Positions 34,617-45,970 of a stretch of 64,000 nt of DNA are shown here, in pieces. The notes under the pieces are model-generated. The model ran no database searches, was not told where the DNA came from, and was given only the letters and a program-made list of their open reading frames with translations. The first letter of the stretch is position 1. Every line of letters begins with the position of its first letter. The stretch is from assembly GCF_003573695.1 (NCBI RefSeq), contig NC_039365.1:78817082-78881081 (forward strand), given 5' to 3'. Source of the DNA: Papaver somniferum (lineage: Eukaryota; Streptophyta; Magnoliopsida; Ranunculales; Papaveraceae). The translations under genes were made by a program, and so were the position numbers.

Positions 34617-35918
34617 CTAGTTACCTTTCAAATCATATATCAATAGTCGAAACAACTGCGGGTCAACAAAACCAAATAAAACTGCCACTAATAGGAGACA
34701 AATGCTCAAAATCAGAAGAATGAGCAAATAGAGCATAACCTGATCTAAAGTTTCTCGCAAGACAACTAGATTTATCTGAGGGGCCTTCTTGGGCTTCATA
34801 TGAGTGTCTCGACAAACAGATTCATCCGAAAAACGGGTCTCTAAGTTATCATTTTCCTCCTGGACAGTATCAGGAGGATCAGGTTGTGGAGTCTGAATAG
34901 ACTCAGGGAATACCTCACTAGGCTCGAGTCCCAAGTTAGGGACTTTGGATAATTGACAATCACAAGAATCATCACTACCCCCAAACTTAGGGTTTTTACT
35001 ACCCTCAGACAAACCTCTAATTATTGCTCGAATTTCCGGATCATCCCAGTCCTTAAAATACTCAATAGATTCTTCTAGTTCGCTACCCCCAAACTTATAA
35101 TATTCGCTGCCTCTACATAGACTAGTCACAATGTTCCTAATTTCTAGACCATCGGGTTCTTGAAAAAGGTCAATTGCTTTCTCTAAGTTGTGATCAGGTA
35201 GTTCATCTTCAGCTTTCTTCCACTCTAAAGTTTCCTTATTTTCTTGAAGCACAGTCTCTGGCCTAATCTCCTGATCATTATCCGAATCGGAAGCTATAAT
35301 CACAGGAAAAGACTCGGGCGGTCCTAAAAATGTATAATTAGGCTCCAACTCAGGAGGCTCTTTTAAGGTAAACTCAGAAGCTAGTAATGGTTCGAACCTA
35401 TCTTTCCATATATCAACATCTAACACAGGAATAGAATCCAACAGAGCATTAACCTGTTCAATGTTACTATCATCGTCGAAATCCAGGCTAAAATGGGCTA
35501 GACAACTCTCTAATGGATCGTCTGATGTGGTGTTTGGTAAGGACTCCGAAACTAAGGTTCCTATCATGTTCACTTCTTCAATGCATGTGTCATCTAGCTC
35601 AGAATGTAGCTTATTGACATTAAAAATATTCAGTTCGATAGTCATATTACCAAAAGATAGATTCATGATACCATTTCGACAATTTATGATTGCATTAGAC
35701 GTCGCTAAAAATGGGCGACCTAAAATCACAGGTATCTGGTTCTCTGGGTCAGGGACAGGTTGGGTATCTAAGACCACGAAATCCACAGGATAAATAAACT
35801 TGTCGACCTCAATAAGAACGTCCTCTATCACACCACGAGGAATTTTAACAGACCTATCAGCTAACTGGAGTGTTATCTTGGTAGGTTTCAATTCTCCAAG
35901 TCCCAGCTTTAAGTACAC
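34617..35918 (-). CDS. Protease-end plus novel acidic extension with C-terminal membrane segment
   Basis: The first 100 residues are the second half of a Ty3/Athila protease: LGLGELKPTKITLQLADRS, then IPVILGRPFLATSNAIIN. The active-site motif DLGAS lies just upstream (about 35960) in a different frame, so a frameshift separates it. LGPPESFPVIIAS at about residue 200 matches the usual linker before reverse transcriptase, but no polymerase follows. Instead there is an acidic region with two copies of a module (IDLFQEPDGLEIRNI...KFGGS and IEYFKDWDDPEIRAII...KFGGS). The end is a strong hydrophobic stretch (LYLLILLILSICLLL) and then VDPQLFRLLIYD. A hydrophobic tail suggests an env-like or membrane-associated product; that is inference. 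It has no catalytic domain of its own. The start used is the first codon of the open frame. Confidence 0.7.
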   Translation of the reverse strand: MYLKLGLGELKPTKITLQLADRSVKIPRGVIEDVLIEVDKFIYPVDFVVLDTQPVPDPENQIPVILGRPFLATSNAIINCRNGIMNLSFGNMTIELNIFNVNKLHSELDDTCIEEVNMIGTLVSESLPNTTSDDPLESCLAHFSLDFDDDSNIEQVNALLDSIPVLDVDIWKDRFEPLLASEFTLKEPPELEPNYTFLGPPESFPVIIASDSDNDQEIRPETVLQENKETLEWKKAEDELPDHNLEKAIDLFQEPDGLEIRNIVTSLCRGSEYYKFGGSELEESIEYFKDWDDPEIRAIIRGLSEGSKNPKFGGSDDSCDCQLSKVPNLGLEPSEVFPESIQTPQPDPPDTVQEENDNLETRFSDESVCRDTHMKPKKAPQINLVVLRETLDQVMLYLLILLILSICLLLVAVLFGFVDPQLFRLLIYDLKGN

Positions 35919-35982
35919 ATGGTATGGAGTAAATTCACACTGGCTCCTAAGTCAAGTAAAGCTTTTTCTACCCGGTGTTTTC

Positions 35983-37638
35983 CTATTGTGCAAGCAATGG
36001 TAGGGGACCTGGGTCTTTATACTTAGGAATTGCAGTGTTCTGAATGATCGAACTTACATGACTAGCTAAAAAGGCTTTTTTAGGGACACTAAGCTTTCGC
36101 TTTCGGGTACACATATCCTTGAGGAACTTGGCATAAGCCGGTAGTTGCCTAATTGCTTCTAGTAACGGAAGGTTTATGGTAACTTTCTTAAATACCTCCA
36201 TTATGTCATTAAAGTTGGATTCACTTTTTGTTGGTACTAATAGCTGGGGAAATGGGGCTCTAGGCACAGGATCAGACCTCTCAGGAACCGAGTCAGCATC
36301 ATTGGAAATTTTATCAGTCCCCTCAGTTAGCGGTCCTGAGGGATGAGATCCTGAGGGGTGGTCTACAGTATGCTGACTATCGGGCATGGTTACCTTGTTG
36401 TCTACAACTCTACCACTTCTAAGGGTACTAATAGCATTCAGTTGATGTGGTGGTTTCGTTCCTACTTCATGAATTCCTCTAGGGTTGGGTTGTGTTTGAC
36501 TCGGAAACCTACCATTATCTCTTTCACATAGAGTCTGAGCAATTTGACCTACTTGAAGTTCTAACTTAGCAAGGGTTTGAGCATTAGTTTGAAAGTTCTT
36601 CTTAGTTTCCTCTTGGAAGCTAGCCTGACTTGTCATTAACATTTCCTGGCTCTTGTATAACATATCGTGGCTCTTTTTTAACATATTGAGAGATTCCTCT
36701 AAGCTAGTGATTCTATTCTCAGAAGGGTTCTGAAACTGGGCTTGACCTGAGGAGTTCTTAAAACCAAAACCTGGAGGAGGCTGAGGATTACTAGACTGCC
36801 CTTGACTCTGGCCTTTAGACCAAGAGAAATTAGGATGGTTTCTCCAACCAGGGTTGTAGGTTTCTGAATATGGGTCAAACTTTTGACGATTATCAAACCT
36901 AGTGTTATTATAGAGAGCATTAGCTTGCTCTTCATTATTCTGGCCTTCCCAAAAAGGATCCAATCTACCACTAGTGTGACTCACTTCTAAAGCTTCTAAC
37001 CTCTTTGCTATAGCAGCAATTTTTGCATCTGATTCAAAGTTTCCTTCTACCCTATTGACATTTCCTCTACTTAGAAGAATTGTTTTCTGGGGCTCCCTAC
37101 TATTTTCCCATTGCTGGGTTTTATCGGCGATTTCATTCAAAAAGTCCATCGCCGCATCAACTGTCTGGTTTTCAAACCCACCAGTGCATAAAGACTCAAC
37201 CATGGTCGTTGTCGAATAATCTAAACCCTCATAAAGGATCTGAACTAACCTAACCTTCTCTAACCCATGATGAGGACACTGGGATACCAAATCATTGAAC
37301 CTTTCCAAATACCTATACAAAGATTCCCCTTCTCGTTGCGAAAAAGTACAGATTTGCGTCCTAATCGACGATGTTTTGTGTCTAGGGAAAAACTTGATGT
37401 AAAAGGCAGATGTAAGCTGTTCATATGTTTCAATTGACTCGGAAGTCAAACTATATAGCCATGCTTTGGCTTTATCTTTTAGGGAGAATGGGAATAACCT
37501 AAGTTTCAAAGCATCATCATCTAAGCCTCTAATTCTTAGGGTACTACAAATTTCTTCAAAATCCCTAACATGGAAATAGGGGTTTTCATTTTCTTTCCCT
37601 AAAAAGATTGGGAGCATCTGTAAAGTCCCAGGTTTCAA
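35983..37638 (-). CDS. Athila-type gag polyprotein (frameshifted ends)
   Basis: A gag capsid-like domain covers about residues 15-185: FLGKENENPYFHVRDFEEIC, FPFSLKDKAKAWLYSL, FYIKFFPRHKT and the SLYRYLERFNDLVSQCPHH block are the standard plant retrotransposon gag signature. A Gln/Asn/Pro-rich linker and a coiled-coil-like repeat (LKKSHDMLYKSQEMLMTSQ) follow, with LELQVGQIAQTL typical of Athila gag. The C-terminus with YAKFLKDMCTRKRKL and PKYKDPG leads into protease, but the frame is lost at about 36000. The true N-terminus lies upstream in another frame (open to about 37860, with ATG at about 37729), cut off by a TGA near 37635. There is no CCHC zinc knuckle, as is common in this lineage. The gene is therefore broken at both ends. 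Confidence 0.88.
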   Translation of the reverse strand: MKPGTLQMLPIFLGKENENPYFHVRDFEEICSTLRIRGLDDDALKLRLFPFSLKDKAKAWLYSLTSESIETYEQLTSAFYIKFFPRHKTSSIRTQICTFSQREGESLYRYLERFNDLVSQCPHHGLEKVRLVQILYEGLDYSTTTMVESLCTGGFENQTVDAAMDFLNEIADKTQQWENSREPQKTILLSRGNVNRVEGNFESDAKIAAIAKRLEALEVSHTSGRLDPFWEGQNNEEQANALYNNTRFDNRQKFDPYSETYNPGWRNHPNFSWSKGQSQGQSSNPQPPPGFGFKNSSGQAQFQNPSENRITSLEESLNMLKKSHDMLYKSQEMLMTSQASFQEETKKNFQTNAQTLAKLELQVGQIAQTLCERDNGRFPSQTQPNPRGIHEVGTKPPHQLNAISTLRSGRVVDNKVTMPDSQHTVDHPSGSHPSGPLTEGTDKISNDADSVPERSDPVPRAPFPQLLVPTKSESNFNDIMEVFKKVTINLPLLEAIRQLPAYAKFLKDMCTRKRKLSVPKKAFLASHVSSIIQNTAIPKYKDPGPLPLLAQ

Positions 37639-39000
37639 TCATAAGTTGCATCTGTGTCAGCTAACTTAATACATGATGGACGAGTAGTCCTAGTCGGATT
37701 CAACAGTGCTTTCAAAGTTGCCATTTCTGGCGCTATTGGACTATCAGGGATTTTCTCTTCAAACGGACGTTCAAAAGCGGAGTCTTCACGAATCGGACTC
37801 TCTAAATTGAGGTAATCAAGACGCTTAGAACTACTAGGTTTCTCTTTAACAAATCTACCTAGGGCGTCTCTTTACGTTCAGGCATGCAACAGAATAAGGA
37901 AGGGAATTCTATGCAAACAAAACAAGGCTGACTCAACCAAATCAAACCTGTATTTCTAGCAAACAAAAAGCATGATGGCTCCACTTAGATTGTCACTAGA
38001 CCAGCTTCTATTCTTTCGAAAAGCAACTCCTTACAATCTGAGCAAACCCCTCTGGAATCAATCCGAGTCAAAGTAAGTTGAATCAAGGCGAGGGAAGCTC
38101 AGTGGAGCTTTGATACCCAAGGCCTCACCGGTTACAAGGCGGCGCAGTCACGCATTCAACTCACAGAAACCGTCAAGAACTTCGAAGTATGCTCAAAAAA
38201 GTAACCAATATTCTTCGAACGATTTTCCTATTAAGCTCGTTACCCTATAGGTCTCGTTCTAGTCAAAATTTTAGGCTTAGGTTCGCGTTTGGTTTCGTGT
38301 TCCTAAGGCGGGCAAGAAGAGAACGGTGATGAAATCCGAACCCTTATCTTGTATGGCCAGTCCTTGCCCTTTACTAGGAATTAAAAGCAACCGTATTCAA
38401 TTCCTCAGCATATATTCACCTTAAGGAATACAGTAAACCCGCTGACAGGGGATTCGCGGGTGTTTCGAAAAACTTACCTCCCATACCAGACGGGCGAAGA
38501 ACCGCTGAAGTCGACTCGGGCCACAACTCCTATGTTATGTACGAACCCGAGGGGCCGAGGTGATATCGTAATCACCGTCCTTCCCTGCACACATTTTGTA
38601 TTTAAACCAACCCTTCCTTAGGGTTTAAAAATAATAATGTCCAAAGTTCAATGTCCAAGTGTCCAAAAAGAAAAAAAATTACAAAAATAGCAAACCCTAA
38701 TACAGTTCTCTCTCTTTTTTTTTTTAATAAAGAAAAATAAACAAACCCTAAAAAAAAAAATCTAAAAAGAAATTGTCTTCTTTTCCGTTCTTTTCGCTTT
38801 AATCTTTTGCTCCAAGTCTTTATGCTTTAAGTTCCAGTCTCTACGAAATCACCAAACTCCTTGGCTCAATTCGCTTTATGATCCAAAACCTGTAGACAAA
38901 AGACAAATACCCAAAAACGTAAAAAAGAACAAAAATAATAAGAACCTAAAAAATAAAAATAAATAAAAGAAAACTAGGTCTAAAAACCCTAAAAGCAAAT
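37639..39000. other. 5' leader of the Athila-like element
   Basis: Region between primer-binding site and gag on the minus strand. It holds the displaced gag N-terminus (37640-37860). The rest shows no domain. Confidence 0.6.
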
Positions 39001-39017
39001 CCGCGTCGACGACGCCA
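39001..39017 (-). other. Primer-binding site of the Athila-like element
   Basis: Minus strand TGGCGTCGTCGACGCGG, starting with TGG after a short A/T spacer from the LTR. It is a variant of TGGCGCCGTTGCCGGGG, the site usual in Athila elements and nearly the same as in the 56.6 kb element. Confidence 0.8.
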
Positions 39018-39022
39018 AAAAT

Positions 39023-40491
39023 TGATGTAGTTTTGAGATAGTGGTAAAAGTGGTTCGATTCTCAGACTTGCGAAGGATTTTTGAAAAGTAAATTAAGTTG
39101 TTTCAAAGATAATAAGAAAATACCAAGACTCAGGATTCCACCAATGACCAATTAAGAGATAAATTCTAATCAATATTCATGCAATTCTTTCTTTTAAAGT
39201 GATCTTATATTTTGCCTCTAATAGATTTTTGAAGTAATAGTTGTAATCACCAAGCATGAAACATCAAAAGTTTTAAAACCAAGCATGCTCCATCAAAATA
39301 ATTCACAACAACTCAATAAAAATCAATTATTCTTTTAAGTTCTATGCAAATAATCATATAAAATAATTGCAATAAATAAATAAAATAGAATTATACCAAT
39401 TTTCATGAAACAATGGCTTCCTCCGTTGCCTTAGCTAAGGGGTTTATCTCCTCATATTAATCACTTGCTCAAGATTCATGATTACAGCTCAAAAGTTGAT
39501 TAAAAGATGAAGAAATACTAAAACAGGAAGTTTAAGACTAACAGAAAGCGTTTATAAAACAACGATACTTTCCTGCTGCAGTAAACAACGACACAAACTG
39601 CTGCAGTTGACGCGAGAAAATAAGACTGCTTCTGACGCAACAGAAAACGACTGCTTATGGAGGTGTGTTCTTCGTATTCTTCGAGCTTTGTTAATGGCAG
39701 CAGCAGCAGTGAACTGGTTTCCTGCAACTTTGATTTCTCGGCTCTGCAGTGATCTAAACTTCTCCCTACTCCTAGTCACCCTTCTTGGGACCATAAGAAA
39801 CATATTTATACACAAAAGGGTCATCGAATCTCTCCCAAATCGCATCGAAATCTCCTCTTTCCTTCCTTGGCAGTCACGGCAATAATTCCTTCCCAAATTT
39901 GTTTCACGCGTTTCTGAGCTCTCCCGATTATACCAAACTCTTCCTTAGTTAGAATATGTATCTTTGGAACGAATTTATTGCCTTTAATCTCTCTGAATTT
40001 CCAAATTCGAACCCATGAAGCCGTGTATCCTTATTTGACTTTGATTCCAATTTCCGGCCATTCCAGCCAATTTGGGTGCTATCCAAAGACTTCACCAGGC
40101 CTATTTAGGCCTAAGGAGTAAACCCAATCAATATCAGCCCTTTAGTCTCCAAAAAACTCGATCAAAACTCTAAACCTAAATCTGCCCGTGAAAGCCATGT
40201 TTTCCCGCCAATTTTCTTCTTTTGAATTTGGGAAGGAAAGTGACCTCCCCTTTATCCAGTCCCGGTCTCCCTTTAGCACATGCCCGAAATGGGTTACCCC
40301 TTATCCAAAGCGAGAGTACGAATAGCAAATGTCCTCCCAGGTGCCTTTAACAACTTTTCGAGCCAATTTCGCCGCAAAAGCTTATTTCTCCAAAATACCT
40401 ATAAAGACATAAAATAACCAAAATAAGTACAAAATGAGTACTAATAAAATACACAATAGAGATAAAAATAGACACATAAATGCGTCTATCA
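39023..40491 (-). repeat. 5' LTR of the Athila-like element (1469 bp)
   Basis: Partner of the LTR at 31774-33231. It has a short extra GTATTCTTC (near 39675) and about 20 substitutions. Confidence 0.93.
39803..39810 (-). promoter_or_regulatory. TATA box of the Athila-like 5' LTR
   Basis: Minus strand TATAAATA. The same site is at 32543-32550 in the other LTR. Confidence 0.5.
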
Positions 40492-43400
40492 GTCATCAAT
40501 GCATATATTTGTACTGGAAGGAGGTTACAAAGCTTACATTCATCGGATATCTATGGTTGGGGTGAAACCGGGATGGTCGGATGCAACGTTTGTCTCTAGA
40601 AATGTTTTCTGACCGTCCTAAGCTCACGGGTTATTTTTGTAAATAAACCCTGCTGTAAAGGCCTTGCTTTGATCTAATCTATGATAAATGTATAAGTGTT
40701 TCTTAAATCACCTGAATCTTCTAAATTAATGGTGGTGCACTTGCAGATAAAAAACTACCATATGTTTCCTCCTCCATTTGAAGACCATGTCTGTAGTTTG
40801 ATAACGAAAAAATTTGTGGTTTCATTTAATATAGAGATTTTAAATAAATTTTTACTCCCATCAATTTTGGTTTTATTGTACAGGTAAAACTCCAGAACTT
40901 AGATTTTTTTTTTTTAAATTTTAGTACTAACAAAACCATTTGATTATAATACGAATTCCTCAATTTTAGGATGCTTGTTCGGTATTACGAAACCAAATAA
41001 TTCCTCAAAAGTTTCCACCAAGTATTAAATACATGATGTTCTAAATAAAACATACGTGCACATCGTTGTTCAAAATATTTCTTCATGGTGTCTTATCATA
41101 TCTAACTGGTTCCAAATTTATTTATTTTTAAAATATTGATAAAGGGTTTAATGTTATTTTTCTTTATAGGTTGAAATAAAACCAAAATCGTTGTTCAAAC
41201 ATAATGATGAGAAGAATCTAATTAATGCACGTTCGTAATGAAAAGAAGTTACAATTGTTGCATCCGTCGGATGTCTTTGGCTAGGATGAGATTGGAATGG
41301 TCGGATGCAACGTTTGTCTCTCAAGAAGTCCAGGGCTCAAAAACGCATCTTGTTTTGTATTATAGGGTACCTATCTTTTCTATTAGTTAATTGATTATAA
41401 ATCGTATTCAATGTAGATTCATCTTGTATCAGTCCTGAGAATTTCAATTATCAGGAGTGTTGATCCTCTTCCGCTGATTAAACCTTAATTTCTTTAATTC
41501 AACTTTTTCTGCTGCTGTTCTCAATCAAATCTCTGCTGATTGAAGACTCATGGAATTCGACTGGGGTTGTGGTTACTGATGGTTCTTGGTGCAAAGTTTG
41601 ATTTTATCCTGATGCTTCACTGCTATGTCTTCACACATAATCAAGCATTATTCTCAGATTTGAAATTCGATTTAAATCACTTGAGCTATTGGGAATTTAG
41701 GTTTGCAATTTCGTTTTGCGTTGAAACTTGATTCTTCTACCTCGACTGCTTAAATCAAATCAACATTGGTAATATCAGATCTCATCTTTTGGTTACTTCA
41801 AATTTAATTTTAAGTGCCTGATTTATACATAACTATCTCAACAACATTCAATTTGTCTTCAAATTCTGCACGCATCATAAATTGGTTTGAATTTGACCTA
41901 GTTCTTTTATCAAATCCAATTGGTACTGATTCCTGAATCTATTCGATCCGAGCATGCATATTTCTACTACAATATTTAGTTACGAAGAGGCTTAATTTTG
42001 TACCACTGGATAGTGGAGAAGAATTCTTCTTAAGATCAGTAGAATATTGGGGTAGGTGTGTGCGTTGATTGTTTGCTGCACCCCCGTGTGCCTAATCTTT
42101 CTTCAGTTTACTTTGGTACAATCTTCACAGTAGTGGTATGTGAGTGAGTTGGTTTGGGTGTGTGATGAAGAAACTGTAGATGGTGCTCTAGGATTGAATT
42201 TGGTGATGGTACTGGTATACAAGTTGGAGTTCTCTTTGTTGAGTATACATTCAATTGTGGGTGTATCCTATTATCCATTATCTTTTACTGTTGTTTTTCT
42301 TCATATCGTAGTTAGTTTCTTGTTTGTGTCAATAAATAATGCAATGAAGCTTCAACTCTTGTTGGTTCCTTTTCTACTACTTCTCAACTACTCTTTTTGT
42401 TAGTGCTATAACGCAAGCTATAATGGTTGGTGAATGGAACTGTAAGATCTTCTTTTTGTCTATGTGTGTGGATACTTGATTAGTCTCACTGTAAGATCTC
42501 TTGTGGTGTTATGTGACCAAACTGAATTCAATGGACATTTGAAATTTAACTTCATCACCGTATGTTAATGAATTCTGCAAAGGTGTTATCACAAGTGATT
42601 CTTTTAGTAAGAGGAGAGTATCATCAGGTTCGTCATGTTGGTGGGAAGCTACTTGTTCTCTTTGCTTTTACAGCTGATTTTCCTATTACTCAAATTGTTC
42701 TTGTTGCTTCCTGGTGGTCATAGTTTGAAAACTGATAGAGTTGGTACTAATTCTTATGGTGGTACTTTGAGCGCACTTAATTTTCCTTTCTATCTTGTTA
42801 TTTATTTGTTATTTGGGTTAATTCTTTCTTCTTGTCGTGATTGAATTATCAATTTGAGCATGATTGTACACTCCTTATTTCAAACTATATTCACTAAATT
42901 GGTCACCTTTCATGTCTTGATAGTGTTATGTTAGTGGGTTTGATATATGCAGGGGTACTGAGCTATTGTAGTAAGTGATTAGTTCTTCATTCTGTCCTAG
43001 TCCACCTGCTACTGTCACCTTTGTCATGGTAATTCTTTTTTTTTTGCCTGTCTCTTCTACTGCATTGACTCTCACTGTTGCACCAATAATTTCTGGCCTA
43101 TCTCCTATTACAGATGCTACTACTTCTTTCATATTCCCTTTGACCGTTTCTTTCTGGTATTGTTCTCTTATACTATGCCTTAGTTTCTACAACAACCTCA
43201 TATGTCAGCCTGCTATGTCAAATGACAACACTATTTCTTCCATCTGCATCAACTGCTTAATTCTATAGGTGTGTTCCACCTATTAGATTTGATTTCTAAA
43301 GTCATATGTTGTGATTTGTATGGAAAGTGTGTGAGTGCAATCTCAAGGCTCTCTCAAGACCTCTTGAGCTTGAGGGAGGGTAAGCATATGTATGAGTGGT

Positions 43401-44579
43401 ATATGGAGAATGTGTAAGTGATGTCAAGTTATGATAGTATACACACGTGTGTGTGGGTTGTGTGTGAGTCGAGAGATGAGACCTGAAAATTATGTATTGA
43501 GAGAGTAAAGGGCTGAGTATATAAAATCATGTCTTGTGTTTGTAATTACCTATCTATTATATTAATCAATCGATTATAAATCGCATGCGTTGTAGATTCA
43601 TCTCGAATCTAGTAGATCTTCTCCCAAATTTGAGTTTTTCGATTTGATTTTCAATGGAATTTTAGATTCGATCAAATCATTTATGTTAGTAAATTTTATT
43701 TTGAATTTTTCTAATACTATTACCTAACTTCAAACTCCATTTTCTTATAAAATTTACTAAGCTTCAGACATCGGTCTTTTTGGATATAGTGCATGCCTCT
43801 TTTTTTTCTTCTTTGTGATGTAATTTTTGTTTTTTACTTGTTTTTGAGTTGCAATTTGAAATGTGTTTTGTTAGTTCACTTGTTGCGTTTCTTTATGCTT
43901 GAAGTTTTAGATCATCATGTCGATATCAACATAACCCTAGAATATTTGAAGACAATTTTTTGCCTGAAGTGAACTCATTTAGCATATCAGTTTCTCTGTT
44001 AATGACGAGACCAAGTTTGTATAGGTATATTCTGATGTTCTACTTTGAAGTTTTGCGTTTTTGCCACTGGAAAGGTCAAAGGAGTTTTAGTTTGATTGTG
44101 AAGTCAGCAGTAATGCTTCTGGTGGTGCTACTAGTTCTTCTAGTAGTTGTTGTGTAAGCTGCGCTTGAAGATGTTGTGGTCCATTTCCTTTAGGATGAGT
44201 TTATGCCTAATACCAATACTTTTATATTCGATGGGTGGCTTAATTACAATACTTGGTGAAGTTAGTAAAGTTTTCTTTGGAGGTATAGCAAAAGTATGAA
44301 TTGCAGTGATGAAATATGAGGTTAAGTATGGGTATAGTCTTCTTGTTACAAAAAAAGAACCTAGTAGGTTCTCTGCCAAGTGTAAAGAAGACACTTGCCC
44401 TTGATAGGTTAAGGCTTCTGCTATTGATGACGAAAACATGATACTCAAGGTTAATAAATATATTTTTCTCATGATTGTGGATTGGGATATAAATTCTCAA
44501 CTGTAAATCGAATAGTCTTTTTGTTTCTAATTGAATCACGAACGATATAAAAAGTGCTTTAAATTTCAAACCTTCAAAT

Positions 44580-44951
44580 TTGGAATTTTTTTTATGGCTC
44601 AATATAACATCAATGTCAAAGATTATCAATCTTACTATGGCAAACAGAAAGTGTTTCAGGATTTATCTGGTGATGATGTCATGTCATATTTGTATCTGGT
44701 GTGCTACATGGATGCTATTCGTTGATTTTAAGTTTGATCCACAAACTAATCAGTTCGTGCACATTTTTGTTTCTTTCGAGGTGTGGATCTATGGTTACCT
44801 TTTTCTCCGGCCCGTTGGTTTATGTGTATGAGACTTTTCTGACAAGGAGATTTAAAAAGATGCCTCATGGCTATCACTGGTATCAAGGTATTTTTTTACA
44901 TCTTTTTTTTTTAATTTTTTGGTGGCTGCTTAATTTATTATGCAAGCTTTT
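44580..44951 (+). other. Exon-like fragment at the duplication end, possibly BAH-like
   Basis: Two overlapping frames look protein-like and not random: VFQDLSGDDVMSYLYLVCY (44531-44725 frame) and, after it, TFFSGPLVYVYETFLTRRFKK (44701-44964 frame). The second faintly recalls the FFxGPxFIxPxET-x(4)-T-x-x-FYK pattern of polybromo-type BAH domains. The frame changes between the two and the segment ends at an LTR. Only the first 50 bases occur in duplication copy 1. It could be the remains of a neighbouring gene. The resemblance is weak and from memory. Confidence 0.25.
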
Positions 44952-45605
44952 TGTTAGAGCATAGCTCGGTTGAACCCACCAAGCGTTGGTATGCCAAGTT
45001 TGGTTGTCATATTTTTGTATCAAAACTCCTCTAGAGTCGCTTGATTAAATACTAGAGTCAACTTCGTTTAGGTTAGACTATAAAGTCTAGGAATGTTGAG
45101 ACATACAATTATTACTTCGAAGACCTGAAGAATGAGAAGAAGTAACGACTACAACGACGATATCATCCTTCCACTTAAGGTTAATAATATTGACTTGATG
45201 TTGTTTCCATTCCTAATATATCTTTCAAGTCGTGCTATATTGAAAACAAAACATGGGAAGCTGTATATATTGTATATAATATTATAGTGGTGAGACTTGC
45301 TCATAATAGTATGATCAAAGTGTCAAGGAAAACATATTACGAAATATAAACACTTATCTTTTGGAACTTCGTAAATATGACATCGACATAATCTATTGTA
45401 TATAGTTATTTGATTATGTGTGCATCATATAGGTGTGATTTCATCCTATAAAACTATGTATATTTACATTAGTTTAAGGAAGTAGATGCGTGAGCTTGTT
45501 TTCATAATCGAACGAGAAATCATGATTGATCTTGCTATTCTTTGAATATCTTTTGGATGACCAATGGAAGATGACTATGGTATAACCTATCTTAACTTTG
45601 TTGAG

Positions 45606-45970
45606 ACTTGAGGTATAACCAGTCATAGCCTATATAATATAGCTAGTTGTAACCGATCACAAGCTACATTCAAAATCAAAGTGTAACCGATCACAAGCTA
45701 TATTGGAATGCAAGTTGTAATTTATCACAAGTTACTTTGGGAACCAAGGTATAACCGGTCATAAGATGAATTGGGAAGTTAATTGTAATCGATAACAAGC
45801 TACCTTTGGGAACCAAGGTGTAACCGATCACAAACTAACTCAGGAAGCAAGGTGTAACCGGTCACAAGCTACTTTGTGGAGCAAGGTGTAACCGATTACA
45901 TTTTGTATTGGGAATCATGTTATAACCGATCACAACATATTTTGGAGTGATGGTTTAATCGGTTCCATGT
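45606..45970. repeat. Minisatellite in LTR A, about 34 bp unit
   Basis: About nine to ten degenerate units containing GTAACCGATCACAAGCTA, spaced 33-36 bases. Position is about 650-1010 bases from the LTR start. Confidence 0.85.

Larger units (their letters stand above)
31774..40491 (-). mobile_element. Athila-like LTR retrotransposon, gag-pro only, non-autonomous (8718 bp)
   Basis: Complete element on the minus strand: LTRs 31774-33231 and 39023-40491, TSD GTCAT at 31769-31773 and 40492-40496, and the uninterrupted target in copy 1 (AGAGTCATCAATGC near 22530). The primer-binding site is at 39001-39017 and the polypurine tract at about 33232-33247. Inside are gag, a protease-like region and a long C-terminal extension, but no reverse transcriptase, RNase H or integrase. 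The LTRs differ at about 20 positions by eye plus small indels, so it is fairly young but not recent. It must have moved with enzymes supplied by a relative. Confidence 0.93.
31436..41366 (-). mobile_element. Helitron copy 2, split by the Athila-like insertion
   Basis: CTAG at 31436-31439 and the GTGCCG/CGGCAC hairpin are kept. The Athila-like element entered 338 bases from this end. The other end is at about 41366 (TATAGG next to GTACC; copy 1 has TTACC). Confidence 0.8.
31322..43600 (+). mobile_element. Copia-like LARD element, copy 2, interrupted
   Basis: Copy of 22086-25630: 5' LTR pieces at about 31322-31435 and 41367-41421, internal part to 43380, 3' LTR 43381-43600. The 5' LTR is split by the Helitron, which is itself split by the Athila-like insertion, so three elements are nested. 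Confidence 0.7.
26674..44639. repeat. Segmental tandem duplication, copy 2 (contains an 8.7 kb insertion)
   Basis: Direct-repeat copy of 17431-26673, split by the Athila-like element at 31774-40491 (plus its 5 bp target duplication). The end at 44639 is where ACTATG stops matching the start of another copy and runs on as GCAAACAG. The junction between copies at 26671-26674 shares only TG/ATG with both flanks, which points to microhomology-mediated joining and not to recombination between long repeats. Confidence 0.95.

Noticed and set aside
45606..45970. CRISPR-like array
   Set aside because: Units and spacers are both degenerate and lie in a plant LTR; this is a minisatellite.
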